In this document: one piece after another, positions 1 to 11,103 of the stretch | How positions within the stretch are numbered: the stretch's first letter is position 1 | Layout of the letters: the number at the start of each line of letters is the position of its first letter | Assembly (NCBI GenBank): GCA_964618455.1 | Contig: CAZUAQ010000024.1 | Coordinates: 15,456-79,455, forward strand | DNA: 64,000 nucleotides | Source: CAZUAQ01 sp964618455 | Lineage (GTDB): Bacteria > Planctomycetota > Phycisphaerae > UBA1845 > PWPN01 | Reading direction: 5' to 3' | Program-made: the position numbers and the translations under genes | The notes under the pieces: generated by a model | What the model was told of the DNA's origin: nothing | What the model saw: only the letters and a program-made list of their open reading frames with translations | The model's database searches: none

Positions 1-12
1 GAGGCCGAATGA
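1..12 (+). CDS. 3' end of an upstream gene (possibly mrpG)
   Basis: Only the last codons are visible: a TGA at 10-12 overlaps the ATG of mrpB at 9 in an ATGA junction, like the overlaps between the following genes. In Mrp operons of this layout the E, F and G subunits commonly precede B, so mrpG is a guess from context. Nothing in the three visible codons identifies it. Confidence 0.3.
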   Translation, partial: EAE

Positions 13-476
13 ACCAACCACTCGATGATATCATCATGCGTTCGCTGGTCGGGCCGATCGAGGTGACGCTGCGACTGTTTGCGGTGTACGTGCTGATGCA
101 CGGCCACTACAGCCCGGGCGGCGGCTTCCAGGCCGGCGTGTTGTTGGCCGCTTCGGTGATCGTGCCGCGGCTGGCCTTCGGCAAGGATGCGCGGAGCAAG
201 GGCTTCCTTGATTTCACACCGCCCCAGGCATTAGCCCTGGCGGCCGTGGGCGTGCTCATCTATGCGGCCATCGGCATCCTGCCCATCTTCCTGGATGCCG
301 CCATGCTCGACTACGGCGCCCTGCCGGTGGCCCAGAAGGAAGCCGAGCGCCACTCGCTGGGCATCCTCGGCATCGAAGTCGGCGTCACGCTGGGTGTGGC
401 GGGCTCGGCGCTGAGCATCTTCCACTCGCTCTATGCCGACGACCCACAAGTCGTCCAGAAAAGCGAGGCGGCCTGA
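9..476 (+). CDS. mrpB: Mrp/Mnh cation:proton antiporter subunit B
   Basis: Inner-membrane subunit of a multi-subunit monovalent cation/proton antiporter (Mrp/Mnh). The 155 residues hold about four membrane segments (roughly 12-34, 38-57, 75-95, 117-142). The family signature HYSPGGGFQAG is seen near residue 34. A GAGG sequence precedes the ATG. The stop overlaps the mrpC start by one base (TGATG), the first of a chain of overlapping genes that points to one translationally coupled operon running to 5932. The upstream part of the operon lies outside the window. Confidence 0.9.
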   Translation: MNQPLDDIIMRSLVGPIEVTLRLFAVYVLMHGHYSPGGGFQAGVLLAASVIVPRLAFGKDARSKGFLDFTPPQALALAAVGVLIYAAIGILPIFLDAAMLDYGALPVAQKEAERHSLGILGIEVGVTLGVAGSALSIFHSLYADDPQVVQKSEAA

Positions 477-853
477 TGACGGACTACCTGGGCGCACGCG
501 GGCCGTACATGTTGTTTGTCGTGTTGGTGGTCTGTGGCGTGTACCTGCTGGTGGCAAGACGGAACTACCTGCGCATGATCGCGGGGCTTTATCTGTTCCA
601 GTCGTCCATCATTCTCTTTTTCATCCTCATCGCAGCGCGACGCGAGGGCACGGTGCCCATCGTCGGCGGCGAATCCACCGTGCAGGCCAATCCCTTGCCT
701 CACGCGCTGATGCTCACGGCAATCGTCGTCGGCGTGGCGACGCTGGGTGTGGCCCTGGCGATCCTTCGGCGGATGTACGGGGAGTCCGGGGGCATTGAGG
801 AACAGACCGAACCCTCAACCGAACCACCGGTATGCCCGCCGCTGGAGCAGTGA
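476..853 (+). CDS. mrpC: Mrp/Mnh antiporter subunit C (NuoK-like)
   Basis: Small NuoK-related membrane subunit of the Mrp antiporter, 125 residues with three predicted helices. The motif NPLPHALMLTAIVVG near residue 77 is characteristic of MnhC proteins. The ATG overlaps the mrpB stop, and the end overlaps the following subunit, which starts at 832 or 850. The last 20 or so residues are polar and rich in Glu, Thr and Pro. In the complex this subunit is expected to pack beside the antiporter-like D subunit. Confidence 0.92.
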   Translation: MTDYLGARGPYMLFVVLVVCGVYLLVARRNYLRMIAGLYLFQSSIILFFILIAARREGTVPIVGGESTVQANPLPHALMLTAIVVGVATLGVALAILRRMYGESGGIEEQTEPSTEPPVCPPLEQ

Positions 854-2361
854 GTCCGAACGTGCTGTCAAACACGCCCATCCTGTTGTTCTTAATGCCC
901 TTCCTCGGGGCGCTGTTGTGCGTGATTGCCGACTGGCTTCGCCCGAGAACCGCAGGGTCGATTGCCAGCGGCACGATGCTGCTCACCGCCGCGCTGTCGG
1001 TTTTGGCGGCGTACGACGTGTGGACTGCCGGCGCGCTGGTGACCGACCTGGGTGGCTGGACCCAGCAAGCGGACATGCCGTGGTACCTGGGTATCCGCTG
1101 GCAGATCGATTCACTGAGCGCACTGCTGGTCGTATTGGTATCGGTACTCGGCGCGGGAGTGATTACCAGTGGGCATCGTTCGCTGCGCAGTGAACTGCCC
1201 ACGCGCGAGCCGGTGTACTTCGCCTGTGCGTTGTTGTTGATCAGCGGGCTTATGGGCATCGCGCTCACGGCCGACTTGTTCAACCTGTTCGTCCACCTCG
1301 AAGTGGCTTCGCTGGCCGGCTACGCGCTGGTGGCCGGTGGTCGCAAGCCAGCGATTCGTGCGGCGATGGACTACCTGATCATCGGCACCATCGGCGCATC
1401 GCTGTACCTGCTGGGCGTGGGCTTCATCTACGCTTCAACCGGCACATTGAACATGGCGGAGGTTGCGAAGTATTGGTCCGAGGGCGATATGCGCCTGAAC
1501 GTGATCGGCCTTCTGATGATCACCGTGGGTCTTTCCGTGAAGATGGGCCTGTTCCCGCTGCACACGTGGATGCCCGCTGCCTACTCCACCGCGCCTGCCC
1601 CGGCCGGTGCGCTGATGGCCCCGCTGGCGACGAAGGTCTCGGCCTACGCATTGCTACGGGTCCTGTTTTGGGTGGTTTCGGCCGATGCCTTGCAGCAACA
1701 GCAAGTCGTGCTGGCGGCGCTGGCATGGGCGGGTGTGGCGGGCATGATCTTCGGCGCCGTGCAAGCCGCGCGACAGACGGACCTGTGGCGACTGCTGGCC
1801 TACTCGAGCGTTTCACAGATGGGCCTGATCGCCCTGGGCATGGGCCTGGCCGACGCCAACAGCTTGATCGGCGCGATCCTGCACATCGCCAACGACGCGG
1901 TGATGAAGGGCGCGCTGTTTCTCGCCGCGGCGGTCATCCTCGCACGCTTCGGCGTACGGCAGGTCGATCAACTCTCCCAACTGCGTGGCGCGGCGCCGTG
2001 GACCATGGGCGTGTTCGTGATCGCCGGGCTGTCGCTGATCGGCATCCCACCGCTTTGCGGTTTCTACGGCAAGTGGTACGTGCTGTCGGCAGCCATCGAG
2101 CAGCAGGCGTGGGTCTTCGTCGCGGCGATCATCCTGGGCACCCTTGCCACTGCCGTGTACATCTTCAGAATCTTCGAAGAACTGTTCTTCAAGCCGGCCG
2201 ACGGTGAGTTGACCGTCGCGCCGGCGCCAAAGAATGATCTCCTCAGCGCTACCAGCGTCGCGTTGGCCGCGTGCATCGTGCTGCTGGGGTTGATCAACGA
2301 AGTGATCGTCAGTCGCGTGATCCTGCCGATCCTCCCGGAGGGTCTGACCTTTGTCCGATGA
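832..2361 (+). CDS. mrpD: Mrp antiporter subunit D (NuoM-like), first copy
   Basis: Antiporter-like membrane subunit of about 509 residues with some 14 helices, belonging to the NuoL/M/N and MrpA/D superfamily. The helix-5 glutamate (NLFVHLEVASLAGYALV) and helix-7 lysine (SVKMGLFPLHTWMPAAY) used for proton translocation in this superfamily are both present. Two starts are possible: ATG at 832, or GTG at 850 which forms a GTGA overlap with the mrpC stop; neither has an ideally spaced Shine-Dalgarno sequence. It is the first of three different antiporter-like subunits in this operon, and the one most like canonical MrpD. Confidence 0.9.
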   Translation: MPAAGAVSPNVLSNTPILLFLMPFLGALLCVIADWLRPRTAGSIASGTMLLTAALSVLAAYDVWTAGALVTDLGGWTQQADMPWYLGIRWQIDSLSALLVVLVSVLGAGVITSGHRSLRSELPTREPVYFACALLLISGLMGIALTADLFNLFVHLEVASLAGYALVAGGRKPAIRAAMDYLIIGTIGASLYLLGVGFIYASTGTLNMAEVAKYWSEGDMRLNVIGLLMITVGLSVKMGLFPLHTWMPAAYSTAPAPAGALMAPLATKVSAYALLRVLFWVVSADALQQQQVVLAALAWAGVAGMIFGAVQAARQTDLWRLLAYSSVSQMGLIALGMGLADANSLIGAILHIANDAVMKGALFLAAAVILARFGVRQVDQLSQLRGAAPWTMGVFVIAGLSLIGIPPLCGFYGKWYVLSAAIEQQAWVFVAAIILGTLATAVYIFRIFEELFFKPADGELTVAPAPKNDLLSATSVALAACIVLLGLINEVIVSRVILPILPEGLTFVR

Positions 2362-3832
2362 AATGCTGATCCTGAGCGCGTTGATCGCGCCGTTCGTGGC
2401 GGCGAGCCTGAGTTTGCTCGCCCCCCGCCGCCTGGCTGAGGTCTGGCAATACGGCGCGGCGGTGGTGGCGTTGTTGGCATCGGCGAGTTTGCTGATCAAG
2501 GTGCTCGATGGCGAACAGCCGGACCTGGCGTTGCTGACCGTCCTGCCCGGGCTGGACCTGGCCTTACGCGTCGACGCTCTGGGCATCACCTTCGCCACGT
2601 TGGCCAGCACGCTCTGGCTCGCCGCGAGCATGTATTCCAGCGGTTATGTCCGTGCGGAGAACATGACACACCGGCCGCGTTACTTCGCCTGTTTTGCCGC
2701 GTCGATCGGCGCGGCGCTGGGCGTAGCGTTCAGCGCCAACCTGCTGACTTTCCTGGTGTTCTACGAACTGCTGACGCTGATGACTTACCCGTTGGTGGCG
2801 CACAAGCAATCGCCCGAGGCGATCACGGCCGGTCGGCGCTACCTGTGTTTCGCGCTGTCGGCGGGCATGGTGTTGCTCGTGGCGATTGCCTGGACGTGGC
2901 ACGCCGCCGGCACGCTCGAATTCACCGGTGGGGGCATCCTTGCCGGGCAAGTCACCGTGACGACGGCCGCGGTGCTGTTGTGCCTGTTCATGGCCGGCTG
3001 CGGTGTCAAGGCGGCGATCATGCCGTTGCACTCCTGGCTGCCCGCGGCGATGGTCGCGCCCAGCCCGGTCAGCGCGTTGCTGCACGCGGTTGCCGTCGTC
3101 AAGGCCGGTGTCTTTGGTTGCATCCGCATTATCGGCTTTGTCTTCGGCCCCGTACTGCTCGCGGACATATCGGCCGCGGCCGTCATCACCGCGCTGTGCG
3201 GGGTGACCATCATCGTCGGGTCGCTGCTGGCCCTGCGGCAAGATCAGCTCAAACGCCGGCTGGCGTATTCCACCATCGTGCAACTCTCATTCATCGTGCT
3301 GGGCGCACTGTTGATGACACCGCTGGCCATGACCGGCTCGGTCCTGCACTTGGTCAACCACGGCCTAGCCAAAATCACGCTGTTCCTCTGCGCCGGTGCG
3401 ATCATCGCTACCAATCACGTTGAACGCATCAGTCAGATGAAAGGCCTGGCCCATCGGATGCCCTGGACGTTCGGTGCATTTACCGTCGCATCGCTCGGGC
3501 TGATCGGCGTGCCGGCCTTTTGCGGGTTCGTCAGCAAGTTCTATCTCATCCGCGGTGCGTGGCAGAGCGGCGAGGTCGCTTACCTGGTCATTCTGCTGCT
3601 GGCCTCGGTGTTCACCGCCGCGTACCTGCTGCCGGTGCTTTACACCGCTTACTTTGAGAGACCTGATGATGGCCACGCCGCGCACGGTGTCGAGGCGTCC
3701 CGCAGCATGGTCGTGCCGCTGCTGGCGACGGCAACGTTCGTTTTCGTGTTTGGCACCGTGCCCGCGGTCATCAAAGTGCAGTTTGACCTGGCCGTGAGCG
3801 TGGCACGCGTGGTCTTCGGAGATGCGCCATGA
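2351..3832 (+). CDS. Antiporter-like subunit (NuoL/M/MrpD family), second copy
   Basis: Second NuoL/M/MrpD-family membrane protein, 493 residues. It starts at TTG 2351, chosen because GGAGGG lies eight bases upstream; the alternative ATG at 2363 is too far from it. It overlaps the preceding gene by 11 bases. The helix-5 glutamate (FLVFYELLTLMTYPLV) and helix-7 lysine (CGVKAAIMPLHSWLPAAM) are both kept, so it should be able to conduct protons. It is clearly diverged from the first copy, so this is not a fresh tandem duplication. It may replace part of the role of MrpA, which is not seen in the window. Confidence 0.85.
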   Translation: MSDEMLILSALIAPFVAASLSLLAPRRLAEVWQYGAAVVALLASASLLIKVLDGEQPDLALLTVLPGLDLALRVDALGITFATLASTLWLAASMYSSGYVRAENMTHRPRYFACFAASIGAALGVAFSANLLTFLVFYELLTLMTYPLVAHKQSPEAITAGRRYLCFALSAGMVLLVAIAWTWHAAGTLEFTGGGILAGQVTVTTAAVLLCLFMAGCGVKAAIMPLHSWLPAAMVAPSPVSALLHAVAVVKAGVFGCIRIIGFVFGPVLLADISAAAVITALCGVTIIVGSLLALRQDQLKRRLAYSTIVQLSFIVLGALLMTPLAMTGSVLHLVNHGLAKITLFLCAGAIIATNHVERISQMKGLAHRMPWTFGAFTVASLGLIGVPAFCGFVSKFYLIRGAWQSGEVAYLVILLLASVFTAAYLLPVLYTAYFERPDDGHAAHGVEASRSMVVPLLATATFVFVFGTVPAVIKVQFDLAVSVARVVFGDAP

Positions 3833-4041
3833 GCAAAGCGACTATTTGGCTCGCCGGAGTCCTGGTCGTTCTGGTGGTGGCTGAGGCGTTGTTCGCGCCA
3901 CACCATCACCCGGTGTTCCCGTGGCATCGCGTACCGGGCTTTCTCGCGATGGTGGGGTTGGTTTCCTGCATCGTCGTCGTGAAGCTGAGTAAGGCGATGG
4001 GCAAGTGGTGGCTCCAGCGATCCGAGGAATACGATGCCTGA
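3829..4041 (+). CDS. Small two-helix membrane protein of the antiporter operon
   Basis: A 70-residue protein with two predicted helices (about 5-25 and 35-52) joined by a His-rich loop (APHHHPVFPWH). It overlaps the previous gene by four bases (ATGA) and the next by eight, so it is almost certainly translated with the operon. I do not recognise a named family. By position it could be an assembly or structural subunit that links the second and third antiporter-like subunits. Confidence 0.75.
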   Translation: MSKATIWLAGVLVVLVVAEALFAPHHHPVFPWHRVPGFLAMVGLVSCIVVVKLSKAMGKWWLQRSEEYDA

Positions 4042-5932
4042 ACTGGTTCACCCATCCCTGCCTCTGTTCGTCGTCGCGCTGGCCGCGCTGCTGCTTAAGC
4101 CGCTTGGCCAACGCATCGCCTTGCTGCTGGGCGCGGCGGTCTCGGCCGGTCTGGTCTTGACCTTGCCCGATGGCGCCAGCGTCTCGGTGGAAGTGGCTGA
4201 CCTTGTGTTGATTCCCCTGCAGGTCGATGCGCTGTCCACCGTATTCGCCACCGCGTTCGCGGTGTACGCGGTGGTGGCCGCGATCTACGCCTGGAGCGAT
4301 GACTCAACCATGACGCGCGTGTTTGCCGCGGTGCTGGCCGCCGGTGGTATCGGCGTAGCGCTGGCCGGCGACATGATCACGCTGTTCGTCTTCTGGGAAA
4401 TGCTCGCGATCAGTTCGCTGTTCCTGGTCTGGTCCGGCAGCGACAAGCAGTCCGGTCCGGCGGGCATCCGCTATGTCATCTTCCACCTCGCCGGCGGATT
4501 GTGCCTGTTGACCGGCATCATCATGCACCTGCAGGCCGGGGGCGAAAACGCGCTGTCCGCGATGTCGATGGAAAGTACCGCGGCGTGGCTGATGCTCATC
4601 GGCGTGTTGGTCAACGCTGCCGTCCCGCCGCTGCATGCGTGGCTGCCCGATGCGTACCCCCGCGCCACGATCTTCGGCACAGTCTTTCTCGCGGCCTTCA
4701 CCACCAAGTCGGCTGTCTACGTGCTCGCACGCCTGTTCCCTGGAACCGATGTGCTGGTCTGGCTCGGCGCCGCCATGGCGCTCTATGGCGTGGTGTTCGC
4801 CGTACTCGAAAACGACATCCGCCGACTGCTGGGCTATCACATCATCAGCCAGGTCGGGTACATGGTTTGCGGCGTGGGCATCGGCAGCGAGATGGCCGTC
4901 AACGGTGCAGCCGCTCACGCGTTCTCGCATATTTTTTACAAGGGCCTGCTGATGATGTCGGCCGGGGCCGTGGTCTGGGCGACCGGCCACGGCAAGCTCA
5001 CCGAATTGGGCGGGCTGGCCAAGCCGCTGCGATGGGTGTTGCTCCTATGCATGGTCGGCGCGTTCTCCATCTCTGGCGTACCCCTGTTCAACGGCTTCAT
5101 CAGCAAGTCGATGGTGATCTCGGCGGCGGCTGAAGCTCACCTTGCGCCCATCGAACTCATGCTCGTCGTCGCATCGATGGGCACCTTCCTGCACACCGGC
5201 TTGAAGCTGCCGTGGTTCACGTTCTTCGGAAACGCCCCCACCCCGACCCCCGTGCGCCGGCCCGTACCGCGCTCCATGTACCTCGCGATGGGCCTCACCG
5301 CCCTTGTCTGCATCGCCTCCGGTGTGTACCCGGCCATCCTCTATAACGCGCTGCCTCACCCGGTCCACTACCATCCCTATACCCCTGATCACGTAATCAC
5401 CGCCCTGCAGCTTCTCGTCGGCACGGCACTGGGCTTCTGGCTGCTCCGCCGCTCCCTTGGGGGTCAGCCCACCATCACGCTCGACGTCGACCGCCTCTAC
5501 CGCCGACCTCTGGGTCTCGCTGTCGCCACCGGCTCAGTTCTGCTCGAGCGCTGCTTCGGCGCGGCTGAAAAGGCGATGCAGGCGATCGTTCACGCGATCA
5601 GACGAATGCCGGAACGGATCGCTGCCGTCGGTTCCCTCCCCATGGGCTACCGCGTGGCGTTGATCGTGATGGCGCTGGTCTGCCTGTGGTGTATCAGTTG
5701 GATACTCCGGTCAGCGGATTCGAGCGCTGCCGCAGGCCACACACCGTCGGCGGACGTGTCGACTGCGTGCGTATCGGCACAAACTACGAACTGCGACAAC
5801 GGGCCAGTGCCCGCTCGTCAAGCGGATGGTGGCGAGCAACAGCACGTGTGGCACAATCGTCACCATTGCTGTGGCCACGCTCAAGCATTGGCTGAGCCGA
5901 CTGCTACATGTTCTACCGGTTGTTGGTCTTGA
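4034..5932 (+). CDS. Antiporter-like subunit (MrpD/NuoL family), third copy with Cys/His-rich tail
   Basis: Third antiporter-like membrane subunit, 632 residues. The helix-5 glutamate is kept (TLFVFWEMLAISSLFLV), but where the other copies have the helix-7 lysine this one reads VNAAVPPLHAWLPDAYP, so the lysine is replaced; a lysine follows in the next helix (TTKSAVYVLARL). The membrane part ends near residue 560. After it comes a polar, low-complexity tail of about 75 residues rich in Cys, His and Ala that looks unlike the rest and may be read-through of a shifted 3' end. Last gene of the operon, convergent with the LysR gene. Confidence 0.85.
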   Translation: MPELVHPSLPLFVVALAALLLKPLGQRIALLLGAAVSAGLVLTLPDGASVSVEVADLVLIPLQVDALSTVFATAFAVYAVVAAIYAWSDDSTMTRVFAAVLAAGGIGVALAGDMITLFVFWEMLAISSLFLVWSGSDKQSGPAGIRYVIFHLAGGLCLLTGIIMHLQAGGENALSAMSMESTAAWLMLIGVLVNAAVPPLHAWLPDAYPRATIFGTVFLAAFTTKSAVYVLARLFPGTDVLVWLGAAMALYGVVFAVLENDIRRLLGYHIISQVGYMVCGVGIGSEMAVNGAAAHAFSHIFYKGLLMMSAGAVVWATGHGKLTELGGLAKPLRWVLLLCMVGAFSISGVPLFNGFISKSMVISAAAEAHLAPIELMLVVASMGTFLHTGLKLPWFTFFGNAPTPTPVRRPVPRSMYLAMGLTALVCIASGVYPAILYNALPHPVHYHPYTPDHVITALQLLVGTALGFWLLRRSLGGQPTITLDVDRLYRRPLGLAVATGSVLLERCFGAAEKAMQAIVHAIRRMPERIAAVGSLPMGYRVALIVMALVCLWCISWILRSADSSAAAGHTPSADVSTACVSAQTTNCDNGPVPARQADGGEQQHVWHNRHHCCGHAQALAEPTATCSTGCWS

Positions 5933-6021
5933 TTCGGGTGTTCCTGCTGGTGACGTACCTGTTCTTCGACGTCTTCGGGTGAGGGGCAGGTCCAATGGGG
6001 ATCTGACAGGGATGGCGGCGG

Positions 6022-6966
6022 TCAATCCACCAGGGCTTCCTTGGCAGGCGCCGTATCGAAGCTCGGGTCGAGCATGTGGATGAAACGCTTGGCCTGCGGC
6101 GAGAGAAACTTGCCCTTGCGCGTGACGACGCCATAGGTGCGATTCGGAAAGTACACGCTGAGCGGGAAGGCCTTCAACTTCTCTTCACCCGTCAGGCAGA
6201 TGCTCGTCACGATCGACACGCCGAGGCCCAGTTCCACGTATTTCTTGATGACCTCCCAGCCGCCTGCCTCGAGCTTGACCTGGTAGGGCAGTTTGTTCTT
6301 CCGGAACGCGGCATCCACGATCCGCCAGGTCGTCAGATGACGCGGCGGAAGGATCAGCGGTTCGCGACTGACTTCCTGAAGGGTGACCGCATCGCCCTTG
6401 GCGAGCGGATGATCGAGCCCGACGATGAGCATCGGCTCGTAGGAGAACGCCGGCTGGTACTGAATGTCTTCCGGCACATCGATCATCGAGCCGACCGCGA
6501 AATCCACGTCCCCCGACCGCAGCATGGCCAGGCCGTCGCGGCCGGTGACGTTATGCAACTTCAGGTCGATGCCCGGGTGCTGCTCGGTGAACTCCTGAAC
6601 GAACCGGGGGAGGATGTAGAGGATGGTGGACTCGCCGGCGGCGACATCGAGCGAGCCGGTTTCCACGTCGTCGCGCCGGGCGGCAAAGGACTCCTTCAAC
6701 GTGTCCATGCCTTCAACCAGCGGCGCCGCCAGTTCATAGAGGATCTTGCCTTCCGGCGTGAGTTCGATCTTCGGGCCGCGGCGCTCGAAAAGCGTGGCCT
6801 GGAACTCCCGCTCGAGGGACTGAATCTGCAGCGAGACCGAGGGCTGCCGAAGCTGCATACGCTCCGCCGCCCGAGAGATGCTGCCCGTCTCTGCCGTGTA
6901 GCAGAACCCGCGGAGTTGCTGGTGGAGATTCTGTTTCGGCGCGAGGCCGTTGCCGTTACGCCCCAC
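6022..6966 (-). CDS. LysR-family transcriptional regulator (CysB-like)
   Basis: DNA-binding regulator with an N-terminal winged helix-turn-helix (about residues 8-65; GSISRAAERMQLRQPSVSLQ) followed by a periplasmic-binding-like effector domain. The wording of the helix-turn-helix resembles the CysB-like subgroup, but the effector cannot be read from the sequence. The chosen start is GTG at 6966, seven bases after GGAGG; an in-frame GTG at 6990 would add eight residues but overlaps that ribosome-binding site. The gene is convergent with the antiporter operon and divergent from alaS, so it has its own promoter. Whether it controls either neighbour is unknown. Confidence 0.9.
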   Translation of the reverse strand: MGRNGNGLAPKQNLHQQLRGFCYTAETGSISRAAERMQLRQPSVSLQIQSLEREFQATLFERRGPKIELTPEGKILYELAAPLVEGMDTLKESFAARRDDVETGSLDVAAGESTILYILPRFVQEFTEQHPGIDLKLHNVTGRDGLAMLRSGDVDFAVGSMIDVPEDIQYQPAFSYEPMLIVGLDHPLAKGDAVTLQEVSREPLILPPRHLTTWRIVDAAFRKNKLPYQVKLEAGGWEVIKKYVELGLGVSIVTSICLTGEEKLKAFPLSVYFPNRTYGVVTRKGKFLSPQAKRFIHMLDPSFDTAPAKEALVD

Positions 6967-7381
6967 GATCCTTCCTCCCGAATTGCTCACTGTACCCGCT
7001 CAATAAAGTGAGCCTCTATTGTTCATATTTATCATAGCTACGTCAAATAATGGCCGGCGGGTGAAAGCTCTTGCCATCTCTCTCGGCCGTAAGTGATTTA
7101 TTGGCATGAAGATAGGTCTGAGCCAGGGCGATAAATAACAGCCCGTGACGAGAGAAGCACGCGCCGTCGGAAGATTTGATGCGATTTCGCGACATGGACC
7201 GTTGTATTACCACCCCAGGAAATCTGCTTGCCGTCGTTTCCCCCTTTTCTCGCGTGCCGAGGCAGGTCCGTCGCTTCAGGGCAACGCTTTCGCTACAATT
7301 CTCGATTCGAGTTTTGGCACACAACGGGTGGGACGTGATCCGGAAGGGCATTCTCGCCACCCTCTGATCTGGGAAGGACTT
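6967..7381. other. Divergent intergenic region, LysR / alaS
   Basis: A 415-base gap between divergent genes. It holds the candidate LysR promoter, and for alaS a TACAAT hexamer at 7294-7299 with no convincing -35 box. The alaS frame stays open upstream to 7145, but that extension has no aminoacyl-synthetase character and no ribosome-binding site. Confidence 0.5.
7018..7046 (-). promoter_or_regulatory. Candidate promoter of the LysR gene
   Basis: Read on the minus strand, TTGACG (7046-7041) and AACAAT (7023-7018) are 17 bases apart in an AT-rich patch about 50 bases upstream of the LysR start. Confidence 0.4.
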
Positions 7382-10273
<2,892 letters not shown>

Positions 10274-10312
10274 CTCTTCCGGCTTAAGTACTGCCGTCAC
10301 ACTCGATGCGCG

Positions 10313-10870
10313 TCAATCGCCGTGCTTCTCCCGCAAGCGAGGGGAAAGCCGGAGCATCCACTGGATACGTTCGAATTCATTCAGCCACTCCTGCGTCACC
10401 GCCTGCAGCAGCGAGGTTTCCTGTCCGAGGCCCGTGGGACAGGCCGCGCCCTCGAGCGATCCGGCCATTTCGCGGTACTTGCTGAGCGTGCGATCGCCGG
10501 TGCGGCCGCACTCCTGGTGATCCTCCGAGAGAAAGACGACCATCGGTACCCGGTGTCCGCCGCAGATGCTCAGCGCGTCGCTTAGATCGGGGTGCGCATC
10601 ACGATCGACGAAGCGAAGTTGTATGACCGGGTTCACGTCGGCGAAGCGCTGCAGAATCGGGCACTGGTTCACGCAGTCACCGCACCATGCGCCGGCAAGA
10701 CAAACCACGTTCATCGAGCGCGTGAAACTCTTCAGCATGCGACTCTGCTCGTCGCTGAGCGTGATGCGTTCGTACACCCCATGCCACCGCTCGCGCTGAT
10801 TCTCCTTCGCGTACCGGTCGAGAAAATCACCGTATACCCATCCCTGTTCAAAGATTTTCTGCCACTGCAT
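10313..10870 (-). CDS. Thioredoxin-like thiol-disulfide protein
   Basis: A 185-residue cytoplasmic protein (no signal peptide) with a thioredoxin-type active site, AWCGDCVNQCP, whose redox cysteines are Cys63 and Cys66. A cis-Pro is suggested by GHRVPMVVFL near residue 107. The N-terminal 50 residues are an extra helical segment, and more cysteines follow (CGR, ACPTG), so metal binding or a second disulfide is possible. It probably reduces protein disulfides; its partner is unknown. It is convergent with alaS, 39 bases away. Confidence 0.8.
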   Translation of the reverse strand: MQWQKIFEQGWVYGDFLDRYAKENQRERWHGVYERITLSDEQSRMLKSFTRSMNVVCLAGAWCGDCVNQCPILQRFADVNPVIQLRFVDRDAHPDLSDALSICGGHRVPMVVFLSEDHQECGRTGDRTLSKYREMAGSLEGAACPTGLGQETSLLQAVTQEWLNEFERIQWMLRLSPRLREKHGD

Positions 10871-11103
10871 CGTCGACCTCGTGATTTAGGGACACTGACT
10901 CAACCAAAGGGCCATTGTAGTGGCGGCAGGATCTTCCGACCTTCGCGGTTCAATGGATTTCGTCTGGACGTTCGTTCTCGAGACACGCCGTCCCGCGAAG
11001 GTGGCAAGGGGGGACACCATTCGGACTGGATGTGTCCAGGGTTATCGTGTGCGAGGTGCCGAATCGAGGTTGGCGGAGGTCCAGGGGCATGCGCCCATGG
11101 TGA

